DNA of 64,000 nt from Hahellaceae bacterium (GCA_024234575.1 JACKOB010000008.1:84776-148775); one strand, 5' to 3'. Counted from the first letter of the stretch, positions 10,303-20,235 are shown. The notes: generated by a model from the sequence alone, not told the origin. Translations and numbers: made by a program.

Positions 10303-11532
10303 ATGGCTTTCTATGTACAAAAGTTCGGTGGCACCTCTGTTGGCACGGTTGAGCGGATCGCGGCGGTTGCAGATAAGGTAAAAGCATTCCGGGACGCCGG
10401 TCATGACTCGGTTGTCGTTGTGTCTGCGATGAGTGGTGAGACTAACAGGCTTGTGAGTCTTGCCAATGCAGTCATGGAAGATCCTACACCGCGAGAGATG
10501 GATGTGTTGTTGTCAACCGGCGAGCAGGTGACAATTGCTCTCCTTTGTATGGCTTTGAATAGTCGAGGTTGCCCAGCGAAATCATATACAGGGTCGCAAG
10601 TCCGCATTACAACCGACAGCACACACACCAAGGCTCGTATTCAGTCTATTGATGAAGGCAATATCAGAGCGGATATTGCAGCGGGTAATGTTGTGGTTGT
10701 GGCCGGGTTTCAGGGGGTTGATGAACTTGGCAATATTACAACGCTTGGGCGTGGCGGCTCAGACACCACTGCTGTTGCTTTGGCTGCTGCGCTCAAGGCG
10801 GACGAATGTCAGATTTATACTGATGTTGACGGGGTATATACCACTGATCCTCGTGTCGTTGATAGTGCGCGCAGGTTAGATAAAATAACGTTTGAAGAAA
10901 TGATTGAAATGGCCAGTCTGGGATCGAAGGTCCTGCAGATCAGGTCGGTAGAGTTTGCCGGAAAGTACAACGTTCCACTGCGAGTGTTGTCTAGTTTTCA
11001 AGATGGCCCAGGTACATTAATTACAACTGAGGATACTAGTGAGATGGAACAGCCGTTAGTTTCAGGGATCGCGTTTAATCGAGACGAAGCAAAAGTAACA
11101 ATTAAAGGTGTACCAGATATACCTGGTGTTGCGTCCAGAATTTTGCGCCCTGTCAGTGATGCGAATATCGAAGTGGATATGATTGTTCAAAACACCGGTG
11201 ATGATAATCAAACAGACTTTACCTTTACCGTGCACCGAAACGATTATAAAAAAGCAATGGCAATATTAGAGGCGCTGCAGGTCGAGCTGGGTGCCAGAAA
11301 AGTGGTTGGTGATACTAAAATTGCTAAGGTTTCTATCGTGGGTGTAGGGATGCGCTCTCATGCAGGTGTTGCAACCAAAATGTTCGAGCGCTTATCAAAA
11401 GAGGGTATCAATATTCAAATGATCTCAACCTCCGAAATTAAGATATCTGTAGTAATTGATGAAAAATATCTCGAGTTGGCGGTAAGATCTTTGCATAGTG
11501 CGTTTGAACTCAGTGGTAATTCAGAGCTTTAA
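10303..11532 (+). CDS. lysC: Aspartate kinase
   Basis: 409 residues. Phosphorylates L-aspartate, the first step toward lysine, threonine, methionine and diaminopimelate. N-terminal KFGGTSV (residues 7-13), TLGRGGSDTTA and the YTDVDGVYTTDPR block define the kinase domain; two C-terminal ACT domains (about 265-405, including ISTSEIKISV) bind allosteric amino acids. Length and architecture fit the monofunctional, ACT-regulated type of Pseudomonas. It precedes csrA, a conserved arrangement. Confidence 0.97.
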   Translation: MAFYVQKFGGTSVGTVERIAAVADKVKAFRDAGHDSVVVVSAMSGETNRLVSLANAVMEDPTPREMDVLLSTGEQVTIALLCMALNSRGCPAKSYTGSQVRITTDSTHTKARIQSIDEGNIRADIAAGNVVVVAGFQGVDELGNITTLGRGGSDTTAVALAAALKADECQIYTDVDGVYTTDPRVVDSARRLDKITFEEMIEMASLGSKVLQIRSVEFAGKYNVPLRVLSSFQDGPGTLITTEDTSEMEQPLVSGIAFNRDEAKVTIKGVPDIPGVASRILRPVSDANIEVDMIVQNTGDDNQTDFTFTVHRNDYKKAMAILEALQVELGARKVVGDTKIAKVSIVGVGMRSHAGVATKMFERLSKEGINIQMISTSEIKISVVIDEKYLELAVRSLHSAFELSGNSEL

Positions 11533-11569
11533 TGGCTGTTTACTAATTGTGTCAAGAATGTAAAAAAAA

Positions 11570-11644
11570 GCGTTTTGCTGGGCATATTCTTTAAACTGAT
11601 CTTATACTGTTGTCTACGGTGTAAGATTGAGTCTGGCAAAACGC
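11570..11644. repeat. 9-bp inverted repeat upstream of csrA
   Basis: GCGTTTTGC at 11570-11578 and GCAAAACGC at 11636-11644 are exact reverse complements separated by 57 bp. They lie in the 296-bp lysC-csrA intergenic region, which otherwise holds no gene. They could be arms of a leader structure or a protein-binding pair; no T-run follows. Confidence 0.5.
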
Positions 11645-11828
11645 ATCTGTTTTTTGTTGTGTGCCAACGTTTTTAAATAATAAAAGGTATAAGACGGTAT
11701 TGGGTAATGACCCTGTATCATCGGCCTATAGAGAAATTTAGACAGCCCCCTTGTTTTCATGGGGTAAAGAGTTTCCGTAACCGAAAATAGTGGAAGTGGA
11801 ATACGTCATTTTTTAAGGAGATAGGATA

Positions 11829-12026
11829 ATGTTGATATTGACCCGTCGTGTAGGGGAGACACTGATGGTAGGAGACGATGTTACGGTAACGGTACTTGGT
11901 GTTAAAGGTAACCAGGTTCGAATTGGTGTGAATGCACCTAAAGAAGTTGCTGTCCATCGTGAAGAAATCTACCAGCGAATTCAAAAAGAAAAAACAGACG
12001 GATCAGATAATTCCGGTAATGTGTAA
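11829..12026 (+). CDS. csrA: Carbon storage regulator CsrA/RsmA
   Basis: 65 residues. Dimeric RNA-binding protein that controls translation of many mRNAs, including flagellar and biofilm genes, by binding GGA motifs. The family start [18 protein letters not shown] is complete, as is the [16 protein letters not shown] core with the binding Arg (near residue 44). A strong AAGGAG site precedes the ATG; GGA motifs in the leader would allow the usual autoregulation. Located between lysC and tRNA-Ser as in Pseudomonas. Confidence 0.97.
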   Translation: MLILTRRVGETLMVGDDVTVTVLGVKGNQVRIGVNAPKEVAVHREEIYQRIQKEKTDGSDNSGNV

Positions 12027-12044
12027 AAAAACTCTCATAGGCCT

Positions 12045-12073
12045 TTGAATTTCAATTTAATGTGTTATTATAC
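12045..12073 (+). promoter_or_regulatory. Sigma-70 promoter for the tRNA pair
   Basis: TTGAAT at 12045-12050, a 17-bp spacer, TTATAC at 12068-12073, then a GC-rich discriminator (GCCGCG) typical of stringently controlled stable-RNA promoters. Predicted start is a few bases before tRNA-Ser. Confidence 0.65.
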
Positions 12074-12085
12074 GCCGCGTTTCAA

Positions 12086-12175
12086 GGAGAGATGGCCGAG
12101 AGGCTGAAGGCGCGCCCCTGCTAAGGGCGTATGGGAGAAATCTCATCGAGGGTTCGAATCCCTCTCTCTCCGCCA
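12086..12175 (+). tRNA. tRNA-Ser (GCU anticodon)
   Basis: 90 nt including encoded CCA. Acceptor arms GGAGAGA / TCTCTCC pair perfectly, anticodon GCT sits at 12120-12122 in a CTGCTAA loop, a long variable arm (GGGAGAAATCTC) marks it as tRNA-Ser, and the T-arm GGTTCGAATCC is intact. Confidence 0.95.
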
Positions 12176-12270
12176 TCTTTGCGCGGTTTTGTTTTCATGT
12201 TTAAATGCGAGGTTTGTATTTGGCATGAAAACACATTCTTCGAGAGTATCAGAAACCAGTTCATCATTAA

Positions 12271-12347
12271 GCGCCCGTAGCTCAGCTGGATAGAGTACCT
12301 GGCTACGAACCAGGCGGTCGCACGTTCGAATCGTGCCGGGCGCGCCA
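12271..12347 (+). tRNA. tRNA-Arg (ACG anticodon)
   Basis: 77 nt including encoded CCA. Acceptor GCGCCCG / CGGGCGC, D-arm AGCTCAGCTGGATAGAGT, anticodon stem CCTGG/CCAGG with ACG at 12305-12307 (read as ICG after A-to-I editing), T-arm GTTCGAATC. Follows tRNA-Ser by 95 bp, as in pseudomonads. Confidence 0.95.
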
Positions 12348-12662
12348 TTTAGTTTATAAGCTTGTATTTTTCGTCCTTCCTGATTTCCCTTTGTTCTTGT
12401 TTTTCATCACCTTTTAATATTCGTTTTTCTTTCGTACAGAGAATGCGCAATGCAAAACTGTCGTTGAATGTCAAACCTTCACCTGTCGGGCTTCGTGGTG
12501 TGTGACATGTTCGGCGTAAGACTCTGTTTTTTTTGTTCAAGAGTTGCCTATCTTATGTATACAGGGCAAAATACGCGGGATTTTCATTTGCTTGGGCCGC
12601 TTTCGCGTGCCGGCATGATAATTATGCGATAACCCCGAATTATACAAAAGGGCTAGTTCTAT
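12348..12662. other. Intergenic region between tRNA-Arg and oadG
   Basis: 315 bp with no supported gene. It should contain the end of the tRNA transcript and the oadGAB promoter; no clear terminator hairpin or promoter pair was recognised. Confidence 0.5.
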
Positions 12663-12914
12663 ATGTCTGAAAACATAATGTCTCAAGCGTTTGAGTTGCT
12701 GGTAGTCGGCATGGGATTCGTGTTCGTGTTTTTGACGATATTGGTTTTTGCAACCACTTTTATGTCAAAGCTGACCACACGATTTATTCCTGAGCCCAAA
12801 CCTGCGCCAGTACCAACGCCTGCATCGCCTGCGAAACCCGCTATGGACGATGCGACGCTGATGGCTGTTATCACGGCTGCAGTTAACAAATATCGCTCAC
12901 AGCACAAGAAGTGA
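12663..12914 (+). CDS. oadG: Oxaloacetate decarboxylase gamma chain
   Basis: 83 residues: one N-terminal membrane helix (about 9-33, LLVVGMGFVFVFLTILVFA), a Pro/Ala-rich linker and a short helical C-terminus. This is the OadG layout; the gamma chain anchors the alpha and beta chains and carries Zn near its C-terminus in characterised pumps. It heads oadGAB, the canonical order, 45 bp before oadA. Confidence 0.9.
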   Translation: MSENIMSQAFELLVVGMGFVFVFLTILVFATTFMSKLTTRFIPEPKPAPVPTPASPAKPAMDDATLMAVITAAVNKYRSQHKK

Positions 12915-12959
12915 GAGAGATTTAATTAACAACACCTTCTACAAAAAGGCTTGAAACCC

Positions 12960-14753
12960 ATGACCGATGCAAAAAAACCATTAGGTATAACCGATGTAGT
13001 CTTGCGGGATGCTCACCAGTCGTTGTTTGCTACCAGACTGAGACTCGAAGATATGTTGCCAATTGCGGCAAAACTTGACCAGGTGGGATACTGGTCAGTT
13101 GAATCCTGGGGCGGTGCTACATTTGATTCCTGTATTCGCTTTATCGGTGAAGATCCATGGGACAGAATTCGTCAACTGAAGAAAGCGATGCCAAACACGC
13201 GTCAGCAAATGTTGCTGCGTGGTCAGAACTTACTCGGATATCGCCACTATGCCGATGATGTTGTTAATAAGTTTGTTGAAAGAGCGAAAGAAAACGGTGT
13301 AGACGTTTTCCGTGTGTTTGATGCGATGAATGATCCTCGAAACCTTGAAACTGCTTTAAAAGCGGTGAAGAGAGTTGGAGGACATGCGCAAGGTACTATC
13401 TCTTACACGACTAGCCCTGTGCACACCACTTCTATGTGGGTTGACTTGGCGAAGCAAGTAGAAGATATGGGGGCGGATTCTATTGCGATCAAGGATATGT
13501 CGGGTATTTTGACTCCTTCCGACGCTTTTGATCTTGTAAGCAAATTAAAAGCTCAAACAGGTCTTGAAGTACAGTTGCACGCGCATGCAACGGCGGGCCT
13601 GTCAGATATGACGATTCTTAAAGCAGTAGAAGCTGGTATTGACAGAGTTGATACCGCTATTTCTTCCATGTCCATGACATACGGACATTCGGCGACAGAG
13701 TCAGTAGTAGCCGCATTAAAAGGTACTGACCGCGATACAGGCCTGGATATCAAATTACTCGAAGAGATTGCTGCGTACTTTAGAGAAGTACGTAAAAAAT
13801 ACGTTAAATTTGAAGGTTCATTGAGAGGCACTGATAGCCGTATATTGGTAGCGCAGGTGCCAGGCGGCATGCTTACCAATATGGAAGGCCAGCTTAAAGA
13901 GCAGGGTGCAGCTGACAAATTTGATGCTGTTCTGGCAGAAATTCCCCGTGTCCGTGAAGATCTTGGATTCATTCCATTGGTAACACCTACTTCGCAAATC
14001 GTTGGTACTCAGGCAGTGTTAAATGTGTTGACTGGTGAAAGATACAAGTCAATTTCTAAAGAAACTGCAGGGATATTGAAAGGAGAGTATGGCGCGGCAC
14101 CAGCACCTTACAACAAAGAGCTGCAAGCTCGAGTGTTAGATGGGAAAGAAGCGATTACCTGCCGGCCAGCTGATCTGTTAGAAGCAGAAATGGATAAGTT
14201 AACTGCAGAAGTGAATGCGTTGGCCAAAGAAAAAGGCTTCAAACTGGCTGATGCAGTAGTTGATGACGTACTGACTTACGCATTGTTCCCACAAATTGGC
14301 CAAAAATTCCTGGAAAATCGCGGTAATGCGGATGCCTTTGAACCAATGCCTTCTGCTGATGATGTTAAACCCGCTGCTGTCAATGCTGGTGGATCTGAGG
14401 TCTATACAGTGACTGTCGCTGGCAAAGAGTACGTTGTTCAGGTTGAAGAAGGTGGTGATATTAGCAAGGTGGTTGCTGCAGGCGCTGCTCAGATCAACAC
14501 GGCAGCTGCGGCTCCTGCTCCTGTTGCGTCATCTGGGGCAGGTGAGCCAGTATGCGCGCCACTGGCAGGGAACATTTTCAAAGTGCTGGTTGCCGAAGGG
14601 CAAGCCATTCAGGATGGTGATGTGTTGATTATTCTGGAAGCCATGAAGATGGAAACTGAAATTCGCGCGCATCAAGCAGGTATAGTTGGCGGTATTCGCG
14701 CTAAAGTAGGCGACTCAGTTTCAGTCGGCGATGTCCTCCTAACCTTGAATTAA
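12960..14753 (+). CDS. oadA: Oxaloacetate decarboxylase alpha chain (biotin-dependent)
   Basis: 597 residues. Carboxyltransferase that moves CO2 from oxaloacetate to biotin. N-terminal PYC/OadA-type barrel with VLRDAHQSL (about residue 14) and the metal-site HAHATAG near 205; a conserved carboxylase region; an Ala/Pro linker; and a C-terminal biotinyl domain with EAMKMET near residue 560, the Lys being biotinylated. ATG chosen at 12960 with AAGG ten bases upstream; an in-frame TTG three codons earlier is possible. 15 bp upstream of oadB. Confidence 0.95.
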   Translation: MTDAKKPLGITDVVLRDAHQSLFATRLRLEDMLPIAAKLDQVGYWSVESWGGATFDSCIRFIGEDPWDRIRQLKKAMPNTRQQMLLRGQNLLGYRHYADDVVNKFVERAKENGVDVFRVFDAMNDPRNLETALKAVKRVGGHAQGTISYTTSPVHTTSMWVDLAKQVEDMGADSIAIKDMSGILTPSDAFDLVSKLKAQTGLEVQLHAHATAGLSDMTILKAVEAGIDRVDTAISSMSMTYGHSATESVVAALKGTDRDTGLDIKLLEEIAAYFREVRKKYVKFEGSLRGTDSRILVAQVPGGMLTNMEGQLKEQGAADKFDAVLAEIPRVREDLGFIPLVTPTSQIVGTQAVLNVLTGERYKSISKETAGILKGEYGAAPAPYNKELQARVLDGKEAITCRPADLLEAEMDKLTAEVNALAKEKGFKLADAVVDDVLTYALFPQIGQKFLENRGNADAFEPMPSADDVKPAAVNAGGSEVYTVTVAGKEYVVQVEEGGDISKVVAAGAAQINTAAAAPAPVASSGAGEPVCAPLAGNIFKVLVAEGQAIQDGDVLIILEAMKMETEIRAHQAGIVGGIRAKVGDSVSVGDVLLTLN

Positions 14754-14768
14754 TAGAGTCACATTACT

Positions 14769-16091
14769 ATGGAAAAGCTGTTAAATTTATGGACTGGAAG
14801 CGGTCTGTATAATCTCACACCTGGTCAGGCAGTTATGATGGCTGTTTGCCTTGGGTTATTATATCTCGCGATTCGCAAAGGCTTCGAGCCACTGCTGCTG
14901 CTGCCAATTGGTTTTGGTGGTTTGCTGGCGAATATTCCAGAGGCTGGATTAGCCTACAGTGCAGTTGAAAACGCAGTGCACCTTGGTTCAGCCGTGCAAC
15001 TCGATAAAATTGCACAGGTACTGAACGTACCCTTTGACGCTGCGCAAGCAGTGACTGCTGAGTTTAGGCATGAACTCATCATGGCTTATAAGGGCTCTAC
15101 GGCAGCGATGCATGAAGAGGCAACCTTTACTGCCATCGACCTTGGGTATTCGAGCGGCATGCTCTATAACTTTTTCAGCGTAGCAATTATGAGTGGTGTT
15201 GCGCCGCTGTTGATATTTATGGGTGTGGGTGCCATGACTGATTTTGGTCCTTTGCTTGCTAACCCTAAGACGTTATTGCTAGGGGCTGCAGCGCAGTTCG
15301 GTATTTTCGCGACTGTTATTGGTGCGGCGTTACTATCAAGTACAGGCATTGTACCGTTCACAATGAAAGAAGCGGCTGCAATAGGAATTATCGGTGGTGC
15401 GGATGGCCCAACGTCAATATATGTGGCAACTTTGTTGGCACCGCATTTACTGGGAGCAATTGCTGTTGCGGCTTATTCATATATGGCGCTTGTTCCACTA
15501 ATTCAGCCTCCTATTATGCGTGCGCTGACAAACGCTGAAGAGCGTAAGATCAAGATGGTTCAGTTGCGCCACGTTGCGAAAATTGAAAAGATTCTGTTTC
15601 CAATCGTCGTATTAGTGCTTGTTGCGTTGTGTTTACCGGATGCAGCACCTCTGTTGGGGATGTTCTGTTTTGGTAATTTGATGAAAGAGTGTGGTGTGGT
15701 GGATCGTTTAAGTGATACTGCACAAAATGCTTTGATCAACATCGTAACGATTATTCTTGGTTTGTCGGTGGGCAGTAAGTTGTCTGCAGATAAGTTCCTT
15801 GATATGCAAACCCTTGGTATCTTGATTCTTGGTATGCTAGCTTTCTGTGTTGGCACAGGCGCAGGGGTTGTTATGGCCAAGATTATGAACAAGTTCAGCA
15901 AAGACCCTATCAACCCGTTGATTGGCTCTGCAGGTGTGTCTGCTGTCCCAATGGCGGCGCGAGTCTCGAATAAAGTAGGTCTTGAGGCAAACCCTCATAA
16001 CTTCTTGCTGATGCACGCGATGGGGCCAAATGTCGCAGGTGTTATCGGGTCGGCAGTTGCTGCGGGTGTTATGATCAAGTTTCTTGCTTAG
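14769..16091 (+). CDS. oadB: Oxaloacetate decarboxylase beta chain (sodium pump)
   Basis: 440 residues, 9-11 predicted membrane segments. Decarboxylates carboxybiotin and uses the energy to export Na+. The signature [10 protein letters not shown] (about residue 212), which carries the essential Asp of the Na+ channel, and the later [14 protein letters not shown] (about 390) are present. Last gene of oadGAB. The exported Na+ could energise transport or a Na+-driven motor, but that link is not shown by the sequence. Confidence 0.95.
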   Translation: MEKLLNLWTGSGLYNLTPGQAVMMAVCLGLLYLAIRKGFEPLLLLPIGFGGLLANIPEAGLAYSAVENAVHLGSAVQLDKIAQVLNVPFDAAQAVTAEFRHELIMAYKGSTAAMHEEATFTAIDLGYSSGMLYNFFSVAIMSGVAPLLIFMGVGAMTDFGPLLANPKTLLLGAAAQFGIFATVIGAALLSSTGIVPFTMKEAAAIGIIGGADGPTSIYVATLLAPHLLGAIAVAAYSYMALVPLIQPPIMRALTNAEERKIKMVQLRHVAKIEKILFPIVVLVLVALCLPDAAPLLGMFCFGNLMKECGVVDRLSDTAQNALINIVTIILGLSVGSKLSADKFLDMQTLGILILGMLAFCVGTGAGVVMAKIMNKFSKDPINPLIGSAGVSAVPMAARVSNKVGLEANPHNFLLMHAMGPNVAGVIGSAVAAGVMIKFLA

Positions 16092-16108
16092 TTAAGCTAG
16101 ATGCTACT

Positions 16109-16141
16109 AAAAACCAGCTTGTAAAAGAGCTGGTTTTTTTT
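16109..16141 (+). terminator. Intrinsic terminator of oadGAB
   Basis: Stem AAACCAGCT / AGCTGGTTT with an 8-nt loop, followed by a run of T. Eighteen bp after the oadB stop. Confidence 0.9.
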
Positions 16142-16697
16142 CGTCTAAAATTCCTGACGGAGTTCTGCTTGGTAAAACTAAGGGGAATGTACATCAGGTA
16201 AGTAGTGCAGGCCTTCAATAAGTAATCCGTCTCATCGAAGGTGCCTGAATTGTTTTATTAAATATATATTCTTTGAGGTTTATTGTTGTTATCTATTAAC
16301 GCCATTGGTTCTTAAGGCATGTTGGGCATTTAGTTCCCAGTCAATTTCGTTTTCGGCAAGTCGGGTAGTGCGGTGAGGGAGGCGGCTATCGTGATGGTTT
16401 TTGTTAACGGATGCTTTGTGGTGGTTGTTGCTTAAAAACATACATCTGGTGCTTTTTTGCATCGATAATTACCTGCTTTGGATTATTCATCGTGTGAGAA
16501 CAGTTTCCCCCATTTGGGTGAGGCATTCCGAGAGCCAACACACGCAGCCAACCCTACCTGGTTCACAGTTTGCTATTTGGTAACAAACAGGTGAAACCAT
16601 AGAACCCGGTCTATACTGCTAAAGTGTCGTAAAATTAAATAGTTGCAGCGGATAAGATTGGTACCGTTGTTCGCTGATAATAGTTAGGGGTTTTTTA
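16142..16697. other. Long intergenic region before the flagellar cluster
   Basis: 556 bp without a supported gene. One 60-codon open frame lacks a ribosome site and recognisable product. The distal part carries the sigma-54 element at 16559-16574. In Pseudomonas the fliC/fliD/fliS genes come before fleQ; here none are present. Confidence 0.6.
16559..16574 (+). promoter_or_regulatory. Sigma-54 promoter for the fliT-like gene
   Basis: TGGTTCACAGTTTGCT: GG of the -24 and GC of the -12 element are 12 bp apart, matching TGGCAC-N5-TTGCW at the key positions. It lies 124 bp upstream of the fliT-like ATG. Confidence 0.6.
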
Positions 16698-17030
16698 ATG
16701 GATCAGGTTAATGATGGCGCGCATTTTAAATCGGCACTAACGGCCCTTGAGAAAGAGATGGTGGAGGCACTTGCCAATGAAGACTGGTTGCAAGTTGAAA
16801 AAACGGATGAAAAACTAAAAGAAACCATGAAATTTTGGGTGGATAACCTGGATGGCCCTGAGAGATTTGCTGAGCGGGATGAGGCGCGAGTCTTTATCGA
16901 AGCATTGATGGCCAGGTATCAGTCTTACTTGCAAAAAGTGATGTCCTTACAGCAAGAAGCATCAATCGAACTTAAAAAGCTGCAAATCGAGAAAAAGGCA
17001 ATAAATCAGTATCTCGACCACAAGTTTTAA
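16698..17030 (+). CDS. FliT-like flagellar export chaperone
   Basis: 110 residues, entirely helical and highly charged, no signal or membrane segment. Size, coiled-coil character and position directly before fleQ fit the FliT/FleP-like chaperones that bind the filament cap protein FliD in Pseudomonas-type clusters. No single diagnostic motif makes this certain. AGGGG lies eight bases before the ATG. The usual upstream partners fliC, fliD and fliS are absent here. Confidence 0.55.
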   Translation: MDQVNDGAHFKSALTALEKEMVEALANEDWLQVEKTDEKLKETMKFWVDNLDGPERFAERDEARVFIEALMARYQSYLQKVMSLQQEASIELKKLQIEKKAINQYLDHKF

Positions 17031-17127
17031 GGTTGATATCTCACCTTCGTGATTTTGTTTCAACACGCCCTTCCAACGCCAAAATAACGTCTTCCGATAA
17101 GAATTGTCGTTTTCTTTGAGCATGTAC

Positions 17128-17141
17128 GTCATTTATTTGAC
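17128..17141. promoter_or_regulatory. FleQ-box-like site upstream of fleQ
   Basis: GTCATTTATTTGAC matches the published FleQ consensus GTCaNTAAAtTGAC at 11 of 13 defined positions and is a near-palindrome. It lies 101 bp upstream of the fleQ start, where it could mediate autoregulation. Confidence 0.5.
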
Positions 17142-17241
17142 TCATCGCATTTTTACTACTTTACTTGATTGAACTGGAAAATGTTTCGCGATGTTGCGTG
17201 GTTTTTACCAATAATAAAAATCAGAAAGGGTTTGTTGTCCC

Positions 17242-18681
17242 ATGTTGCAAGAAATGAAAATGTTGTTGATTCACGATGATGCGCAATGTCGGCATGACAT
17301 GTCGATTATTATGTCATTCTTGGGCGAGCAATGTATTACCGCTAATAGTGATGAGCTTGCCTCGTTGGTCAAAAGTTCAGCGTTAAAGCCTGACGATATA
17401 GCCGCTGCGCTCGTGGGCGGCAGTGCAGATACCTTGAGTAAAGCCCGTAAGGAAGTTGGCGGGTTAGATGCGGGTATTCCTTTTTTGGTGTTTGGGGATA
17501 TTGATACCTCTAGCGAAAACGAGGATCAGCATGGACGAGTTATCGCTCGCATGGACTGGCCGCCTGTTTACAACAAACTGGTAGATAGCCTGTATCGTGC
17601 ACAGGTATATCGGGATCAGTATGCTGCGCGGGCCCAACGAGGGCAGCAGCGGGAAATTCAGCTATTTCGTAGCCTGGTTGGCACTAGCCGGGGCATTCAT
17701 CAGGTGCGCCATCTAATGGGTCAAGTGGCAGATAAAGACGTAAGCGTTCTCATCACTGGGGAGAGCGGTACCGGGAAAGAGGTTGTTGCCCGTAACCTTC
17801 ATTACAATTCAGCACGTCGCGATAAACCCTTTGTTCCTGTCAATTGTGGCGCGATTCCGGCCGAGTTGTTAGAGAGTGAGTTATTCGGGCATGAAAAAGG
17901 TGCCTTTACCGGTGCGATCTCCGAAAGAAAAGGCCGCTTTGAACTGGCTGAAGGCGGAACCCTGTTTCTGGATGAAATTGGGGATATGCCGCTTAATATG
18001 CAAGTTAAAATCTTGCGTGTTCTTCAAGAGCGCACGTTTGAGCGTGTAGGCGGAAATAAAACACTGAATACCGATGTAAGAATTATTGCGGCAACTCATA
18101 AAGACCTTGAAGAAATGATCAAAACCGGCGAGTTCAGGGAGGATCTTTTCTATCGCCTCAATGTATTCCCCATCGAGATGCCTGCCCTGCGTGAACGCGT
18201 AGAGGATATCCCGTTGCTGATCAACGAGCTTATCTCTCGTATGGAAACAGAAAAGCGGGGTTCCATTCGTTTTAACTCGGCAGCTATTATGAGTTTGTGC
18301 CGACATGAGTGGCATGGCAACGTAAGAGAACTGGCTAATCTTGTTGAGCGTCTGGCAATTATGCACCCGTTTGGCGTGGTAGGTGTGCATGAGCTACCGC
18401 AGAAGTTTCGTCATATTGAAGATCTGGATGACGACATGGAATTTCTAGAGGATGCAAGTGTTGGTGCGCCTGGATTGGTTGGCATAGATAGCCCAGCCTT
18501 GCTGCCTGTCAATGGCTTGGATCTGAAAGAGTATCTTGCGAATCTTGAAAAATCGCTGATTCAGCAGGCACTGGATGAAAGTGCTGGTGTTGTCGCCAGA
18601 GCTGCTGACCGATTGCGCATTCGAAGAACCACTTTGGTCGAAAAAGTTCGTAAGTATGAGCTCAATCGTGAAGAAGAGTAA
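17242..18681 (+). CDS. fleQ: Flagellar master regulator FleQ
   Basis: 479 residues. Sigma-54 enhancer-binding protein that switches on early flagellar genes and, in Pseudomonas, senses c-di-GMP. N-terminal receiver-like domain (1-120) lacks a clear phospho-acceptor Asp, as in FleQ. AAA+ domain has LFRSLVG (141-147, the c-di-GMP-binding motif of FleQ), Walker [15 protein letters not shown] for sigma-54 contact, and Walker B FLDEIGD. C-terminal Fis-type helix-turn-helix (about 440-475). Its usual partner genes fleSR are displaced by a lysine-catabolism cassette; fleQ converges on that cassette with only 6 bp between stops. Confidence 0.95.
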   Translation: MLQEMKMLLIHDDAQCRHDMSIIMSFLGEQCITANSDELASLVKSSALKPDDIAAALVGGSADTLSKARKEVGGLDAGIPFLVFGDIDTSSENEDQHGRVIARMDWPPVYNKLVDSLYRAQVYRDQYAARAQRGQQREIQLFRSLVGTSRGIHQVRHLMGQVADKDVSVLITGESGTGKEVVARNLHYNSARRDKPFVPVNCGAIPAELLESELFGHEKGAFTGAISERKGRFELAEGGTLFLDEIGDMPLNMQVKILRVLQERTFERVGGNKTLNTDVRIIAATHKDLEEMIKTGEFREDLFYRLNVFPIEMPALRERVEDIPLLINELISRMETEKRGSIRFNSAAIMSLCRHEWHGNVRELANLVERLAIMHPFGVVGVHELPQKFRHIEDLDDDMEFLEDASVGAPGLVGIDSPALLPVNGLDLKEYLANLEKSLIQQALDESAGVVARAADRLRIRRTTLVEKVRKYELNREEE

Positions 18682-18687
18682 GCTGCT

Positions 18688-20235
18688 TTAAATATCGAAC
18701 TTTATGCCCTGGGCCAGCGGTAAATCATGGGCGTAATTGATGGTGTTGGTTGCGCGGCGCATGTAGTTTTTCCATGCGTCAGAGCCCGATTCTCGACCGC
18801 CCCCTGTTTCTTTTTCACCACCAAAGGCACCTCCAATTTCAGCCCCGGATGTGCCGATATTCACGTTGGCTATGCCACAATCAGAACCGGCCGCTGACAA
18901 GAATTGCTCGGCTTCGACAAGATCCTGCGTAAATATCGCTGACGACAGTCCTTGAGGAACGTCGTTTTGAATGCGGATGGCCTCGTCGAGTGAGTCGTAA
19001 CCGATCAGGTAAAGGAGCGGGGCGAAGGTCTCCTGTTTGATGATGCTTGCACCAGCTGAAATTCTGACGATGGCAGGCTGAACGTAGCAGCCGTGGTTAC
19101 TGTCACTTATCTCAACTTTTACGCCGCCCGTTAATACGGTGCCACCTTCGTCCTGCGCCTGGGTAATGGCTTGCTGCATGCGCACGAAAGCGGCTTCACT
19201 CACTATCGGTCCAACTTGCGTTTGTTCGTCGAAGGGGTTGCCAATGCGCAATGACTGGTAGGCGCTTTCAATGCTTGCGGCAAGGCGGTCAATAATGGAT
19301 GTGTGAGCAATGACTCGGCGCAGACTCGTGCATCGTTGCCCTGTTGTGCCAACGGCCGAAAACACAATGGCTCTTAGTGCCAGATCTAAACGAGCAGAAG
19401 GGGCGACAATCATGGCATTGTTGCCACCAAGCTCCAATAAGTATCGACCCAGTCTTTGTGCAGTTTGTTGGGCAACTATTTTTCCCATCCGGCAAGATCC
19501 GGTTGCTGAAACAAGCGCGGTATGAGGGTGGTTAACCAGCGCCTCAGCAGGGGTGCTGGTGCCCAAAATAACTGTCGACAAGGCATCCGGACCATAGCCT
19601 ACCGCAGTAATGGCATCAACGATAAGCTGATGGCAGGCGATTGCACACAAGGGGGTCTGTTCAGATGGCTTCCAGATGACGGGATTACCACAAACGATTG
19701 CCAGAGCAGCATTCCAGGCCCAGACCGCCATAGGGAAATTGAATGCAGTGATAATGGCAACTGGCCCAAGTGGGTGCCATTGCTCCATCATTCGGTGGCT
19801 GGGCCTTTCGCTGGCGATGGTCAGACCGTAAAGCTGCCTGGATAATCCCACGGCAAAATCGCAGATATCAATTAACTCCTGTACTTCACCTAATGCCTCC
19901 TGGCGAATTTTACCGGCTTCGAGGGTTATCAGGTCGGCCAGGTGGGCTTTTCGTTCTCGCGCAAGTAAGCCAACGACTCTGATTAGCTCACCGCGTTTAG
20001 GGGCGGGAATGGTTCGCCATTGCACAAATGCCTGCTTACTTTTTTCAACCAGGGCGTTAACTTGTGCGGTGTCGGGCGAGCCGAAATCAGCAACTGTGTC
20101 ACCATCAACAGGCGATGTTGTCGAAAAAACCGGTCCATTTCCCAGCTCTCGTGCCTTGCCCTGCATTAGCCCGCAAAACACGGTTCCCTGCAGGTAGTCG
20201 GTCAACCTGCTGGCATCGATCAACTTGGTTTTCAT
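18688..20235 (-). CDS. ALDH7-type aldehyde dehydrogenase (aminoadipate-semialdehyde / piperideine-6-carboxylate)
   Basis: 515 residues, full length. NAD(P)-dependent oxidation of an aldehyde; the ALDH7 (antiquitin) branch oxidises 2-aminoadipate 6-semialdehyde to 2-aminoadipate in lysine breakdown. Catalytic Cys302 sits in GTTGQRCTSLRR and the general base Glu268 in ELGGNNAMIV, both very close to the ALDH7 versions. AAGGA precedes the ATG. It follows the saccharopine dehydrogenase-like gene by 35 bp and completes a logical pathway with it. Substrate is inferred from subfamily and neighbours. Confidence 0.88.
   Translation of the reverse strand: MKTKLIDASRLTDYLQGTVFCGLMQGKARELGNGPVFSTTSPVDGDTVADFGSPDTAQVNALVEKSKQAFVQWRTIPAPKRGELIRVVGLLARERKAHLADLITLEAGKIRQEALGEVQELIDICDFAVGLSRQLYGLTIASERPSHRMMEQWHPLGPVAIITAFNFPMAVWAWNAALAIVCGNPVIWKPSEQTPLCAIACHQLIVDAITAVGYGPDALSTVILGTSTPAEALVNHPHTALVSATGSCRMGKIVAQQTAQRLGRYLLELGGNNAMIVAPSARLDLALRAIVFSAVGTTGQRCTSLRRVIAHTSIIDRLAASIESAYQSLRIGNPFDEQTQVGPIVSEAAFVRMQQAITQAQDEGGTVLTGGVKVEISDSNHGCYVQPAIVRISAGASIIKQETFAPLLYLIGYDSLDEAIRIQNDVPQGLSSAIFTQDLVEAEQFLSAAGSDCGIANVNIGTSGAEIGGAFGGEKETGGGRESGSDAWKNYMRRATNTINYAHDLPLAQGIKFDI

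Noticed and set aside
12349..12540. 63-codon minus-strand open frame after tRNA-Arg
   Set aside because: Low-complexity charged product, no ribosome site, overlaps probable oadG regulatory DNA.
16401..16583. 60-codon open frame in the oadB-fliT gap
   Set aside because: No ribosome site, no recognisable product, and it runs across the sigma-54 promoter.
16630..16655. TAAA-N14-GCGGATAA as sigma-28 promoter before the fliT-like gene
   Set aside because: Spacing is one base short and the -10 has a mismatch at a conserved C; the sigma-54 element upstream is a better candidate.
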